Shown: positions 45,407 through 54,524, numbered from the stretch's first letter. The stretch is DNA of 64,000 bases from Candidatus Flexifilum affinis (GCA_016713325.1 JADJPJ010000087.1:248001-312000), one strand, 5' to 3'. Numbers and translations are program-made. Notes: a model not told the origin generated them from the letters alone.

Positions 45407-46220
45407 GTCCTAGTTCTTCCCGAATGAGCTTCTGCACGTGACAGATCTGTGGTTTGAAGTTGTTGATTTTGACGCCGCTATGCCGGGAATAAACCCCGCG
45501 GCGTATTTGCCCGAACCCGGCCGGACGCACGCCAAGCCGCCGCATCTGCTGGATAAAGTCGGACTGGCTTGACCGATGGTCCTGTTTCACCTCGGCGATG
45601 ACGATTCCTGGCATGGCACTCGACTCGCCATTCCAGTGAAAGGTGACATCGAGATCCAGTGTCAGGCGTTCCTCATGCGTCGTGCTGACCAGAGTCAACC
45701 GGATGTAATCGTTCCAGAGCCTCGGCTCCACTGTCCCGGCATCGAACGGCGTGTTGCTATCGATGAAGTGATCGAACTCGAAGGGGATCTCGGTCAGAAT
45801 GTCGGGGATCGAAAGACGCGATTTCACCGTTCGGTCGCGATTGGTCTTGTGCTTCACTTCCAGGAACGCGAGATGCGAATCGACATACTTGCGGGCGCGC
45901 ACCTTGTAGCGCGAGCTCAGACCGTTGTGGTGCTGTTGGTAGAGGACGAAGTCGTGCGTGTCGAAGTAGACGGTCTGATAGTGATTGAGCCGCATGCCGT
46001 TGATATCCAGCACGCGGTAGCGATCGGTGAGCGACTGAAGGGCGCTGCACAGCTGGCTGATCCCCAGGACATACTTGGTTTCCATGCGGTCAAGCAGCGC
46101 GACGTTGGCCAGGCCAGCCAGATCGATCGGCTCGAACTTCGCGATCAGCGGGTGAAGTTGAGCGGCCATCCAGGAGGTCTTTGGCGTCTGTACGGGCGCA
46201 TCAGGATAGACTGCAATCAT
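45390..46220 (-). CDS. VTC-domain (polyphosphate polymerase-like) protein
   Basis: 276 residues from the ATG at 46220; a GTG at 46262 would add 14 residues. The tunnel-enzyme pattern of VTC/CYTH-like domains is visible: DRMETKYVLGISQL, YQTVYFDTHDFVLYQQHH, RYKVRARKYVDSHLAFLEVKHK with alternating basic and acidic residues, and a late IVIAEVKQD. In eukaryotes the VTC4 domain makes polyphosphate; bacterial members are mostly untested. It is the first gene of VTC, DUF4956, CotH on the minus strand. Confidence 0.85.
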   Translation of the reverse strand: MIAVYPDAPVQTPKTSWMAAQLHPLIAKFEPIDLAGLANVALLDRMETKYVLGISQLCSALQSLTDRYRVLDINGMRLNHYQTVYFDTHDFVLYQQHHNGLSSRYKVRARKYVDSHLAFLEVKHKTNRDRTVKSRLSIPDILTEIPFEFDHFIDSNTPFDAGTVEPRLWNDYIRLTLVSTTHEERLTLDLDVTFHWNGESSAMPGIVIAEVKQDHRSSQSDFIQQMRRLGVRPAGFGQIRRGVYSRHSGVKINNFKPQICHVQKLIREELGHGLHH

Positions 46221-46321
46221 GGTATTCCCAACATGCTCAATGGTGTCCGGAGCGGCTATCACAGGTCAAGGCGCCTGTCTGATGTTAAGCCTAGTGATAA
46301 GTTGTTAAGGAATTATGCAGA

Positions 46322-46350
46322 TTGACTTGAGGATTCGTAAAACGTAATTG
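46322..46350 (+). promoter_or_regulatory. Promoter candidate for serine-hydrolase gene
   Basis: TTGACT (46322-46327) and TAATTG (46345-46350) with a 17-base spacer in an AT-rich intergenic region between divergent genes; about 140 bases of leader precede the start at 46489. Confidence 0.35.
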
Positions 46351-46488
46351 GAGTTTTTGGGGATATCGCTCGCTGCGGCGGGTAGTCCTGGAATTTACAT
46401 AGTTTTAAGTCCGATTTAACCTATTCCCTGCTACAGCCATTAAACTTGGAGTAGCAACGAACCCAACGCTTCAGTGCTCGGATATCAC

Positions 46489-47595
46489 ATGACCGCACGA
46501 TGGACCATCTTATTTGCATTTGCCTACCTGATCGTTTCTCCGGGTAGCCTGCACGCGCAGGAGCCGGCCATCAGCGCGTTCGATTTGACGCGCTTGTGGG
46601 AACAATTCTCCGAGCAGCCCGAGGATGTGGCAGTCGGCTGCGTTCCGCTGGCGAACCCTGGAGACGCGGTCCTTTACAATGCCGACGAACCCTTCCCGCT
46701 GGCGTCGGTGACCAAGCTGCTCATGTACATTGAATACGCACGCCGCGTGAATGCCGGTCAGATTCGCACGGACGAAATGGTGGATGTCGAGGTGCTGGAT
46801 CGCTACAACCTTCCGCGCACCGATCGCGGCGCGCATGACCGCTTCATGTCTCAGTACCCCGATGACGTTGCCCAGATTTCGCTGTGGGATCTGGCGCTTG
46901 GCATGGTTTCGTACAGCTCCAATGCGGCGTCGGACTATCTTCTCGACAGGCTCGGGCCGGTAGATTGGGAAGCGCTCTACTGGTCCCTGGGTGTGACCCA
47001 TACGGATGCTCCGCATTCGCTCACCATGATTCCCCTGCTCATGAACAACCACGAGACGGGCAAAGCCACGGTGCGCGACCTGGAGTCGCTGTCGCGCGAG
47101 CAGGGCGAAGACTATCTTGTCCGATACATCGACGACGAAGTCTGGCGAGAGGCCGAAATTCGCTATCGCTCCGGACGTGGCAGCCAGTTCCCCTCCTGGA
47201 GTGTGCAGACGGCATTTCTCGAACAGCACACAGCCCGCGGAACGATCAACGATTTCCTGAGTGTACTCCGGTCTGTGTATACCGATGAAAGCTGGCTTTC
47301 TGCGAATGTCAGATCGATGACCCGCAATGCGCTGCGCTGGACCGAAAATGAATTCATCAACGAATGGTATGCCGAGTATGGCTCCAAGCTGGGCTTTTAT
47401 TCCGGGGGAACGCTGACTTTGATCGCCTATGGTCAGCCGGTTGACGGCGAACCGGTCATTTCGGCCATCTTCCTCCGTGATGTCGAGCGCCGCGCCTACA
47501 GCGAGATGCTTGAGGAAGATACGCTTGGCGACTTTGTTCACTGGTTGAACTTCAACGGATGCCAGGGACTCCAGGCCGCTCTGCCGGCAGCCTGA
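46489..47595 (+). CDS. Secreted serine hydrolase, class A beta-lactamase-like
   Basis: 368 residues from the ATG at 46489 with a signal peptide (MTARWTILFAFAYLIVSPG to LHAQ). Penicillin-binding/beta-lactamase-like motifs: PLASVTKLLMYIE (SxxK), MVSYSSNAASDYLLDRLG (the SxN region) and GSKLGFYSGGTLTLIAYG in the place of KTG. Class A enzymes have KTG followed by a beta strand; here KLG changes the middle residue, so true beta-lactam hydrolysis is uncertain. It may act on peptidoglycan-like or ester substrates. It lies between the VTC gene (divergent) and the interrupted lipoprotein gene. Confidence 0.78.
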   Translation: MTARWTILFAFAYLIVSPGSLHAQEPAISAFDLTRLWEQFSEQPEDVAVGCVPLANPGDAVLYNADEPFPLASVTKLLMYIEYARRVNAGQIRTDEMVDVEVLDRYNLPRTDRGAHDRFMSQYPDDVAQISLWDLALGMVSYSSNAASDYLLDRLGPVDWEALYWSLGVTHTDAPHSLTMIPLLMNNHETGKATVRDLESLSREQGEDYLVRYIDDEVWREAEIRYRSGRGSQFPSWSVQTAFLEQHTARGTINDFLSVLRSVYTDESWLSANVRSMTRNALRWTENEFINEWYAEYGSKLGFYSGGTLTLIAYGQPVDGEPVISAIFLRDVERRAYSEMLEEDTLGDFVHWLNFNGCQGLQAALPAA

Positions 47596-47754
47596 GGATG
47601 CAAAACCCAGAGGCTGCCGCAACCGTCTGAATAACTTCTGAACAACACTCCGCTATCGTCATTGCAGCGTGACTCATGCGCCGGCTCGCACCGAGACGAA
47701 ATCACGGGCCGGCGCCCACCAGCTCCAAAGAGGATCAACTCGAAAGACAACCAC

Positions 47755-48735
47755 ATGACTAATCGAAGCAAGCTGTTCCTGTTGGCGTTCCTGCTCACGC
47801 TCTCGCTTCTGATCGGCTGCACGACCGCCAGCGCTGCCTCAACTATCCCCGTGGTGGAGCAGGCTGAACCGGTCGAGGACCACGCCGGCGCGGAGGACTA
47901 CATCTGGGACAGTGCGGCTGTCACCCACATCGTGCTGACCGGCGACACCGCTAACGTAGAAGGTACAGGCGCCGTGGTGGATGGCAGCACTGTGACCATC
48001 CGGTCTGCCGGCAACTACAGTTTCAGCGGCGTCCTGGCCGATGGCCAGATCATTGTCGACACGGAGGATGAAGCCCTGGTCCGGTTGATCCTCAACGGCG
48101 TCCAGATCAGCAATTCCACCACCTCCCCGATCTATGTTGCCAACGCCGAGGAGACGATGATCGTCCTGGCAGACAACACTTCGAATGGGGTCGCCGACGG
48201 AACCAGCTATGTGTACGCCTCGCCAGAAGAAGATGAAGCCAATGCTGCGATCTTCAGCAAGAGCGACCTGACCGTTTATGGCAACGGGACGCTGATGGTG
48301 ACCGGCAGCTACAACGACGGCATTGCCAGCAAGGACGGCCTGGTCATTGCCAGTGGAGCAATCACGGTCAGCGCCGTCGACGACGCGATTCGCGGCAAGG
48401 ACTATGTGGTGATCGAAGGCGGCACGATCAGCGTCAACGCTGGTGGTGATGGCGTGAAATCCGATAACGAGGAGGACGCCGACCGAGGCTACATCGCAAT
48501 CACCGACGGTATCGTCAACGTTACCGCGGGTGGTGATGCCATCGCTGCGCAGACCAGCGTCATGATCAGCGGCGGCACTTTCTCACTGGTCGCTGGAGGC
48601 GGCAGCGGTGGCCGTCTTGCCGCAGATGCATCGGCCAAGGGCATCAGGCGGGTGTGGTTCTCGAAATAAGTGGCGGAACCTTCAGCATCGACTCGGCCGA
48701 CGACGGCCTGCATTCGAACTCAAGCATCATACTGA
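47755..48735 (+). pseudogene. Carbohydrate-binding-domain lipoprotein (DUF4353-like), 5' part, interrupted by IS
   Basis: Starts MTNRSKLFLLAFLLTLSLLIGC with a lipobox cysteine at 22. Repeated beta-helix-like units follow (GGTISVNAGGDGVKSDNEED, GAITVSAVDDAIRG, GIVNVTAGGDAIAAQ). A single-base frame break near 48646-48648 (ATCAGGCGGG should read ATCAAGGCGGG) is needed to read AGVVLEISGGTFSIDSADDG up to the insertion. Removing the IS and one CTGA copy, and restoring that base, gives one frame of 590 codons from 47755 to 50370. Proteins of this type often occur with CotH, DUF4956 and VTC genes, as here. Confidence 0.85.
48732..48735 (+). repeat. Target-site duplication, left copy
   Basis: CTGA directly left of the insertion element; the second copy is at 49579-49582. 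Confidence 0.7.
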
Positions 48736-49578
48736 GAGAGTGTTTTAAAACTCACGAACGAGCTAAACGACGAGCCATGAGATGAACCATAGCGGCGTAG
48801 ATCCAGGCTTCGGAGGTGGATGGCAAAGCTTCGTAGTCTTTACTGAGACGACGATACTTGCCCAGCCAGGCGAAGGTGCGTTCGACAATCCAGCGCTTGG
48901 GCAGAACTTCAAAGCCTTTGGCTTGCTGGGAGCGCTTGACGACTTGCAGGTCAACTCCGAAAGTTCTCGGCACCACAGGCGCAGCGGTTCACTCTCGTAG
49001 CCGCCATCCAGCAGCAGTGTCAGCCAGCGTCCAAACAGGGGACCCGTCGCAGCAGGAAACGCAACCCTTCCTTGTCTTGCCAATTGGCGGGCAAGACCAG
49101 TACCGCAATCAACAAGCCCAGGGTGTCCACTACAATGTGCCGCTTGCGTCCCTTTATCAACTTGCCGCCATCATATCCCCGAGGCCCCCTTTTTCGGTCG
49201 TTTTGACCGTCTGGCTGTCCCCGATCAAGAGGCTCCGGTTCCGCGGCCGCCCTTCCGCCAACCGGACCTGTTGGCGCAGCCGATCATTGAGGCCTTTCCA
49301 TAAGCCCTGCTGCTTCAGCAGGCGAAAGTACGAATACACCGTCTGCCAAGGCGGAAAATCATGGGGCATGGCCCGCCACGTGATCCCATTGCGCAGCACG
49401 TACCAGATCGCATCCAGCAGTTCCCGGCGGCTGTACTTCAGCGGTCGGCCCATCGCCGATGGCTTCGGCAAGATCGCTTCGATCTCGCCCCACGCTTTGT
49501 CGTCCAAATCACTGGGGTATGGCTTTCGTGTCTTCATCCCGCCAGCTTACCCCGTGATCCTTACTTTTAAAACACTTT
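48736..49578 (-). mobile_element. IS5-family insertion sequence (about 843 bp)
   Basis: The ends carry inverted repeats sharing AGTGTTTTAAAA (left 48739-48750, right complement of 49565-49576), with CTGA target duplications outside. The single gene inside encodes a DDE transposase on the minus strand. The size, 4-base duplication and protein motifs fit the IS5 family (IS427-like group, judged from memory). The element splits a lipoprotein gene cleanly, so it inserted recently. Confidence 0.88.
48752..49537 (-). CDS. IS5-family transposase (three single-base frame breaks)
   Basis: Starts [20 protein letters not shown] and repaired length is 262 residues. DDE residues: Asp in [16 protein letters not shown], Asp in LLLDGGYES and Glu in [22 protein letters not shown]. 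Breaks lie at the CCCCC run 49185-49189, the GGGG run 49038-49041 and the AAA run 48960-48962 (plus-strand coordinates). Adding one base at each run gives one uninterrupted protein, through [32 protein letters not shown] and [18 protein letters not shown]. One break could be a programmed frameshift, but three suggest reading errors. Confidence 0.83.
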
Positions 49579-49582
49579 CTGA
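49579..49582 (+). repeat. Target-site duplication, right copy
   Basis: CTGA directly right of the insertion element, matching 48732-48735. Confidence 0.7.
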
Positions 49583-50370
49583 ATGCCGGGACGATTTCCG
49601 TCGCCACAGGCGACGACGGCGTTCATGCCGATGCGTCCATCACCATCAATGGCGGCGATCTGGAGATCACCCGCTCATACGAGGGCATCGAGAGCGCGAT
49701 CATCATATTGAATGGCGGAAACGCCCATGTGGTTGCCAGCGACGACGGCGTGAACGTCTCTGATGGCTCTGGCGGTGGCATGATGGGCGGGCCGGGCCGA
49801 GGCGGACGTCAAGGGCAGGGGGGAGTCACATCGACAAGTCTCTACCTCACCATTAACGGAGGCACGCTGACGGTGGATGCTGGCGGTGACGGTCTGGACT
49901 CCAACGGCGCAATCGAGATGACCGGTGGGGTGGTGGTCGTGCACGGACCCACCGAGCAGATGAATGGCGCGCTGGACTATAACGCCTGGTTCAATATCTC
50001 GGGTGGATGGCTGGTCGCTGCCGGCAGTTCGGGTATGGCCGAGGCCCCCAGCACCTCTTCCGCGCAGGCGTCGCTCCTTATCAACTTCAGTTCGACGCAG
50101 CCCGCGGGCACGCTGGTGCACATCCGGAGCAGTGAGGGAACCGACCTCCTGACGTTCGCGCCGAGCAAGGCTTATCAGTCCATCCTGCTTTCGTCGGGTG
50201 AGCTGACGACTGGCGGAAGCTACCCGGTTTCTCTGGGCGGAAGCTCGAACGGCGTCGCCAGCGATGGCGTCTACAGCGGCGGGACTTACACGGGAGGCGT
50301 CGATTACACCACCTTCAAGGCGTCGGGCACGGTGATGAGCATCGGAGCACGGGGAGGGTTCCGTCGGTAG
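49583..50370 (+). pseudogene. Carbohydrate-binding-domain lipoprotein (DUF4353-like), 3' part, separated by IS
   Basis: Continues the beta-helix-like repeats (NAGTISVATGDDGVHADASI, GDLEITRSYEGIESA, GGTLTVDAGGDGLDSNGAIE), with a Gly/Met-rich loop (GGGMMGGPGRGGRQGQGG) and a C-terminal domain starting NAWFNISGGWLVAAGSSG. It has no start of its own. An internal ATG at 49708 would allow a truncated product without export signal. The lost gene product was probably a surface protein binding polysaccharide. Confidence 0.82.
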
Positions 50371-50430
50371 CGAATAATCGCGCGCACGTGAATGCAGCTC
50401 GCTCGACGACTGTCTGAATTCCTGGAAACG

Positions 50431-50458
50431 CCGCGACAAGGAATGTGCCTTGCCGCGG
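50431..50458. terminator. Hairpin between convergent genes
   Basis: Arms 50431-50441 (CCGCGACAAGG) and 50448-50458, 11 pairs with one mismatch, loop AATGTG, between the stops at 50370 and 50479. Confidence 0.6.
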
Positions 50459-50478
50459 TGTCCTATTTTGCGACTGGT

Positions 50479-51708
50479 CTACGGGTTGCTACCGCCGGGG
50501 TTGCCACCGCCGGGGTTGCCGCCGCCCGGATTGCCACCTCCCTGACCCGGCGGGCCGCTTGTCTGGATGATCTGGCCCGGATTAGGCTCCGAGGTGGGTG
50601 CCTCGGTGTTCGTCGGACGTGCGGTCGGATCCTGGCGCGGGGCATTGCTCGGTCGCGGCGTGTGAGTAGGCCTCGGTGTGTGGCTGGGACGCCGCGTATT
50701 GGTCGGTCGCGGGGTGTTGCTTGGGCGCAGTGTCGGCGTTGGGGTCGGCAGTGGAGGTGGCGATGGCGTCTCGGTCCCTGACCTCGCTCCGGCGCCCGGC
50801 GCTGTGGCGGTGATCTCATCGCCGGCCCCCTGGGGAGTCGCGGCGTCTGTCGCATTGTCAGGGGAGTCGGTCCCTGGATCTGGCGCTGCCGCCGTTTCTT
50901 CCGGAGAAGCCGTTTCGGTGCCGACCGCACTCGCGCCGGGGTCGGCCGGGATCGGGAGAGCGGTGCCATCCACCGGGCCAGGTGGCGGACCGACCGGCTC
51001 GGTGACATCGATCCGCGCCGCCTCTTCCAGTCGGGTGGTGAGCCCAGCGAGGAGTTCGGGCGAGGCCAGAGTCTCGGCTCTCGCTTCGTCTATCACGGCA
51101 TTCAGGCTGAACACCGCCTGCGCGTGGAGCAAACGCAGACGTGGCGATTCGGAAATCGCCGCATCGTCGACCGCCAGGAGCGAACTGGCGGCGCTCTCGA
51201 CCAACGAGACGTCGAGCTGGCCCTGGTCGATCAGGACGAGCGACTCCTCGGCGCGACGCTCAGCAAGATCGATGAGAAGTGCGGATCGTGCCGACGCATT
51301 GCCGGTCAGCTCTGTTACAGTGAGTTCCAGCTGCTCGATCTGCCGCTTGATCGGATAGAGAGGATTGCCCGGCGTGCTCGCATCGACAGAAGGGGCCACC
51401 CCCTGGAAGAGCAGCAGCAGCGCCACGCTGGCCGCCAACCCTGTCTGCATCAGGCGCCACGTGCCGGCGGGCACGGTGACATGTCGACCACGGCGCTGGC
51501 CGTATTCTGCTTCGAAGGCGACCAGCATGCGCATTTCCATGCGCGCGATGGCTTCCAGAGACAAGGGGGACACCGGAAGCCTCGCGATCGCTGCCGCGGC
51601 GTTCACCAACGAATCAGGAGTTTCTGGCGGAGTCTTGCTGCTGTTTGGAGGTAGGACCTGATCGAGCCGCTTCGCCAGCAGCTCGGGATCCGTGGTGTTC
51701 TCACTCAC
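50479..51708 (-). CDS. DUF5667-like membrane protein with long Pro/Thr-rich tail, ECF partner
   Basis: 409 residues. Residues 1-75 are cytoplasmic in character, residues about 85-105 form one membrane helix (LMQTGLAASVALLLLFQG), and residues about 110-220 contain the PGNPLYPIKRQIEQLEL motif of DUF5667, then a helical region. The last 190 residues are a low-complexity tail with repeated RPT/RPS-NT/HTP units and GGGNPG repeats. The gene overlaps the sigma factor gene upstream by 8 bases, so it is likely its regulator or an envelope stress component. An anti-sigma function is likely by position but unproven. Confidence 0.72.
   Translation of the reverse strand: MSENTTDPELLAKRLDQVLPPNSSKTPPETPDSLVNAAAAIARLPVSPLSLEAIARMEMRMLVAFEAEYGQRRGRHVTVPAGTWRLMQTGLAASVALLLLFQGVAPSVDASTPGNPLYPIKRQIEQLELTVTELTGNASARSALLIDLAERRAEESLVLIDQGQLDVSLVESAASSLLAVDDAAISESPRLRLLHAQAVFSLNAVIDEARAETLASPELLAGLTTRLEEAARIDVTEPVGPPPGPVDGTALPIPADPGASAVGTETASPEETAAAPDPGTDSPDNATDAATPQGAGDEITATAPGAGARSGTETPSPPPLPTPTPTLRPSNTPRPTNTRRPSHTPRPTHTPRPSNAPRQDPTARPTNTEAPTSEPNPGQIIQTSGPPGQGGGNPGGGNPGGGNPGGSNP
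50482..50530 (-). repeat. Short GGGNPG codon repeats
   Basis: Near-perfect tandem 15-18 base units at the 3' end of the DUF5667-like gene, encoding GGGNPG repeats. Such runs can change length by slippage. Confidence 0.6.
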
Positions 51709-52306
51709 GTGTGCCTCGCAGGTAGTGGCGGGCCTTCTGTGGGCTGCCCAGCAGTTCGCTCAGGGCGACCAGGGCGCGATGTTGCAGCGTCTTCACAGCG
51801 GCGGTCGATTTGCCAAGCGCCGACGCGACATCGGCATGACTCTTTCTGTCGACGAAGCGCATAATCAGGACGACCCGCTGCTCCTCACTCAACTGGTTCA
51901 GGGCGCGGCGAACTTGTGCGATGGCCTCATCATTCTGCAGAGCCTCCTCCGGATTGGAGCCAGGATCCTGGAGATGGTCGATCTGACCGTCGTGGACCGT
52001 ATTTCCGTTCTTACGATAGTAGTCGGCAACGCGAGCGGACGCAATTCGATACAGCCAGGCCGCGAACGGTGCCCCGGTCGGCCGGTACGCCGGCAGCGCC
52101 TTCACCATATCGACGAAAACCTCTGCCGTGATATCTTCGCAGTCTTCCTTCACGCTGACTCGGGCGGCGATGTAGCGGTGAATGGCGCGCACGTGAAGCT
52201 GATACAGGATGGCCAGCGCCTCGCGGTCACCGCGTTGGGCACGGACGACGTAATCCTGGATATCCGTCTCCAGGACGTTTTTTCCGTCTTCTGTGACGGC
52301 CGCCAT
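51701..52306 (-). CDS. ECF-type RNA polymerase sigma factor
   Basis: 201 residues from the ATG at 52306 (MAAVTEDGKNVLETDIQDYV); an ATG at 52363 would add a hydrophobic stretch that sigma factors lack. Region 2 is VVRAQRGDREALAILYQLH to AWLYRIASARVADYYRKN with the DIT-EVFVDMVKALPAYR core. Region 4 is LSEEQRVVLIMRFVDRKSHADVASALGKSTAAVKTLQHRAL, a helix-turn-helix. Sigma-70 region 3 is absent. It is co-transcribed with the DUF5667-like gene, with which it overlaps by 8 bases. Confidence 0.88.
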   Translation of the reverse strand: MAAVTEDGKNVLETDIQDYVVRAQRGDREALAILYQLHVRAIHRYIAARVSVKEDCEDITAEVFVDMVKALPAYRPTGAPFAAWLYRIASARVADYYRKNGNTVHDGQIDHLQDPGSNPEEALQNDEAIAQVRRALNQLSEEQRVVLIMRFVDRKSHADVASALGKSTAAVKTLQHRALVALSELLGSPQKARHYLRGTRE

Positions 52307-52510
52307 GAGGAGAAAGACAAACAGTGCACCTGCGACTTCGGGAAGAATTGCGAGCTCCCTCATTGTTGGGTGTTGAGGTGAAATATACCTCAACTATACC
52401 GCATTGAATGGGCCTTGTCGTTAACGTTTCGCGATCCGGGGTTAGTTACTCCGACCATAATTCATGGGGGGTTCGTAGGACTCACGTAGGATCGACGCGG
52501 CCACTTTTCG

Positions 52511-52516
52511 TATAAT
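52511..52516 (+). promoter_or_regulatory. Consensus -10 box
   Basis: TATAAT, about 50 bases before the SIMPL-domain gene start. The expected -35 region (AGGATC around 52488) is not consensus, so another factor may help. Confidence 0.4.
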
Positions 52517-52565
52517 ATTACACATGGCATTAAGCCAAACTGTTTGGTACAGCACAAGGAAAAGC

Positions 52566-53306
52566 ATGATGAAGCGGAGTATTGGTCGAACGACCGGCGG
52601 CCTGATTTTGCTGCTTGTCGCCCTTCTGGCATTGGCGCTTCCCGCCGCAGCACAGGATGACGTTCCTGCTGCCCGCACTATCACCGTGAATGGTTTTGGT
52701 CAGGCGGCCGGCGCGCCCGATATTGCCTATTTGTACATCGGCGTCGATGCGACCAACGAGAACCCCACTGAAGCATTCAACCAGGTGAACGCTCAGATCG
52801 ACAACGTTCGCGAAGCCGTGATGGCGCTTGGGATTGGGGCCGAAGACATCCAGACCAACACCATCAACCTCTGGGTGCAGGATACCTTTGACCCTGCTTC
52901 GGGCTCGCCGACCGGTGCCCGGACGTATCGCGCGCAGAACATGTTGACCATCACCGTGCGCGATGTCCAGCAGGTCGGTGAAGTGATTACGGCAGCCATC
53001 AACGCTGGCGCCAACAGCATCAATGGCCTGAACTTTGGCATTGCGAACGTGTCCACCCTGTCCAACGAGGCCCGCCTTTCCGCCATTTACGACGCGCGCG
53101 CCCGGGCCGAGCAGATCGCCCAGGCATTGGGAGCCACCCTTGGAGAGGTGGTCCGCGTCGAGGAGGTCGATACGGGTGGCGCGATTCCGCAGGCCGCCAT
53201 GTATGGCATGGGTGGCGGTGCGGGCGACGCCTCCGTCAGCGAAGGACAGCTCGCCGTCAGTGTCAAGCTGATCGTCACTTACGCGATCAGCGCGGCCGGC
53301 TCCTAG
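52566..53306 (+). CDS. SIMPL-domain (DUF541) secreted protein
   Basis: 246 residues from the ATG at 52566 (AAGGAAA upstream), with a signal peptide (TTGGLILLLVALLALALPAAAQ). The SIMPL/DUF541 pattern is ITVNGFGQAAGAPDIAYLYIG, EDIQTNTINLWVQDTFD, YRAQNMLTITVRDVQQVGEVI and LSAIYDARARAEQIAQALG. Family members are periplasmic or surface proteins linked to stress or outer-surface integrity; the biochemical role is not known. It is convergent with the SH3b gene and their stop codons share CTAG. Confidence 0.87.
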   Translation: MMKRSIGRTTGGLILLLVALLALALPAAAQDDVPAARTITVNGFGQAAGAPDIAYLYIGVDATNENPTEAFNQVNAQIDNVREAVMALGIGAEDIQTNTINLWVQDTFDPASGSPTGARTYRAQNMLTITVRDVQQVGEVITAAINAGANSINGLNFGIANVSTLSNEARLSAIYDARARAEQIAQALGATLGEVVRVEEVDTGGAIPQAAMYGMGGGAGDASVSEGQLAVSVKLIVTYAISAAGS

Positions 53307-54409
53307 TTCCCCTGGCCGTTATCCTCCCTGGCGGCAAGGAAGGCAGCGATCTCTTCCTCCGTCAGGGAGGGGGTAATGGTGATCTCCCGCGGCAACAGTT
53401 GCACCGGCACCCTCTGAAGTGAGTCGTTGTTGTATGGCTTGGGATTGCTTGGCGCGCCCGACGCGCTCAGATCGTCGCTCATTGGGATTTCTACCCACGA
53501 CCCGGCCGGCACCTCGATGTATTCCCCGTCAACCCGGGCGCGCCCCGCGCCTTCCAGAATACTGAACGACATGCTTCCACCGGGCTGCGCCTTGATGAAG
53601 GCGGTCGATCCGAGCTGAATGTCGACGTCGTTGGCCCGCAGGCTGATCTGTCCAACGCCCTCCGGTGTCTGGATGAGGATTCCGTCTTGCGGAGCGGTCT
53701 CGCAGGTGGTTCCCGACGCGCCCGAGCGGAAATAGAACGCCTGCATCGGCGTGAAGGGCACAGTGTCGTTGGCGGGATCGACCTCACTGAGCGTCGCTAC
53801 ATCTCCCGTGGGTTGAAGCAGATCGGCGGATACCCAGCCGAGCGAGTCGCTGTCTGGCAGGCGAACGCGCAGCCAGGTGAAATCCGCTGTACGGCCATCT
53901 GCGGTCACGGTCTCGCCGGAAGTGAGCGAACCAATGACCGTCGCCTCGGTCGAAGGACGCTGGCGCACATTGCTGGCGTTGAGGGTCGTCACCGCTATCG
54001 AGGCAACCGAGTTGGCGGCATTCTCGATTTCAACGTCGCCGAACAGCAGAAAGGTCACATTTTCGCCCGGCAGGCTGTCCGGCAAATTCGCCTGGATCTT
54101 CATCAGTGCGATGCCCCAGGTGTTGGCCTCCGTGTTCAGACCGTCCAGACGCAGCGTCTGAAGGTCGGCGACGTTGGCGACATCGCCGCGGGCATCGAAG
54201 TCGAGGATGATGGCCGCCTCGCGCGTGGTTGCCTGCATGGAGAAGTTGCCGTAACACGCCTGATTGCGGCCGGTGGCTCCGCAGGCATCCTGTACCGCCG
54301 CCAGCGCCTGTTCCAGATAGGCGGAACAGGCCGCTTCCTGACTCTGAAGCACCGTAACAGACGCGCCGAAAATGACCAATACGATCAAGCAGAGCGAAAC
54401 TATGCGCAT
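53303..54409 (-). CDS. Secreted SH3b-domain protein
   Basis: 368 residues with a signal peptide (MRIVSLCLIVLVIFGASVTVLQ). Cysteines at CSAYLEQALAAVQDACG and NQACYGN may pair. An SH3b domain lies at about 140-200 (NASNVRQRPSTEATVIGSL, then WLRVRLPDSDSLGWVSADLL). The region after it (DGILIQTPEGVGQISLRAND to VPAGSWVEIPMS) looks like a FecR-type beta-sandwich. It is the same architecture as the FecR proteins encoded at 56181 and 59481, suggesting a lineage-specific family. Confidence 0.75.
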   Translation of the reverse strand: MRIVSLCLIVLVIFGASVTVLQSQEAACSAYLEQALAAVQDACGATGRNQACYGNFSMQATTREAAIILDFDARGDVANVADLQTLRLDGLNTEANTWGIALMKIQANLPDSLPGENVTFLLFGDVEIENAANSVASIAVTTLNASNVRQRPSTEATVIGSLTSGETVTADGRTADFTWLRVRLPDSDSLGWVSADLLQPTGDVATLSEVDPANDTVPFTPMQAFYFRSGASGTTCETAPQDGILIQTPEGVGQISLRANDVDIQLGSTAFIKAQPGGSMSFSILEGAGRARVDGEYIEVPAGSWVEIPMSDDLSASGAPSNPKPYNNDSLQRVPVQLLPREITITPSLTEEEIAAFLAAREDNGQGN

Positions 54410-54524
54410 GTTTACCCCCGGTGAATGCTGCTTCTACAACTTTACGTGAGAAGCGTGGTTCAGGCAATTGCCGGGGCTCCTGGCTATAATCTCTCAAAAC
54501 GCTTGTTGATGAGGGATTTCAGAG

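Noticed and set aside
46489..47595. Antibiotic-resistance beta-lactamase
   Set aside because: The fold is similar, but the KTG motif is KLG and the context is a surface-protein cluster, so resistance is not supported.
49185..49189. Programmed frameshift in the transposase gene
   Set aside because: IS5 relatives can use two frames, but the slippery pattern is not canonical and two further breaks in the same gene are better explained by reading errors.
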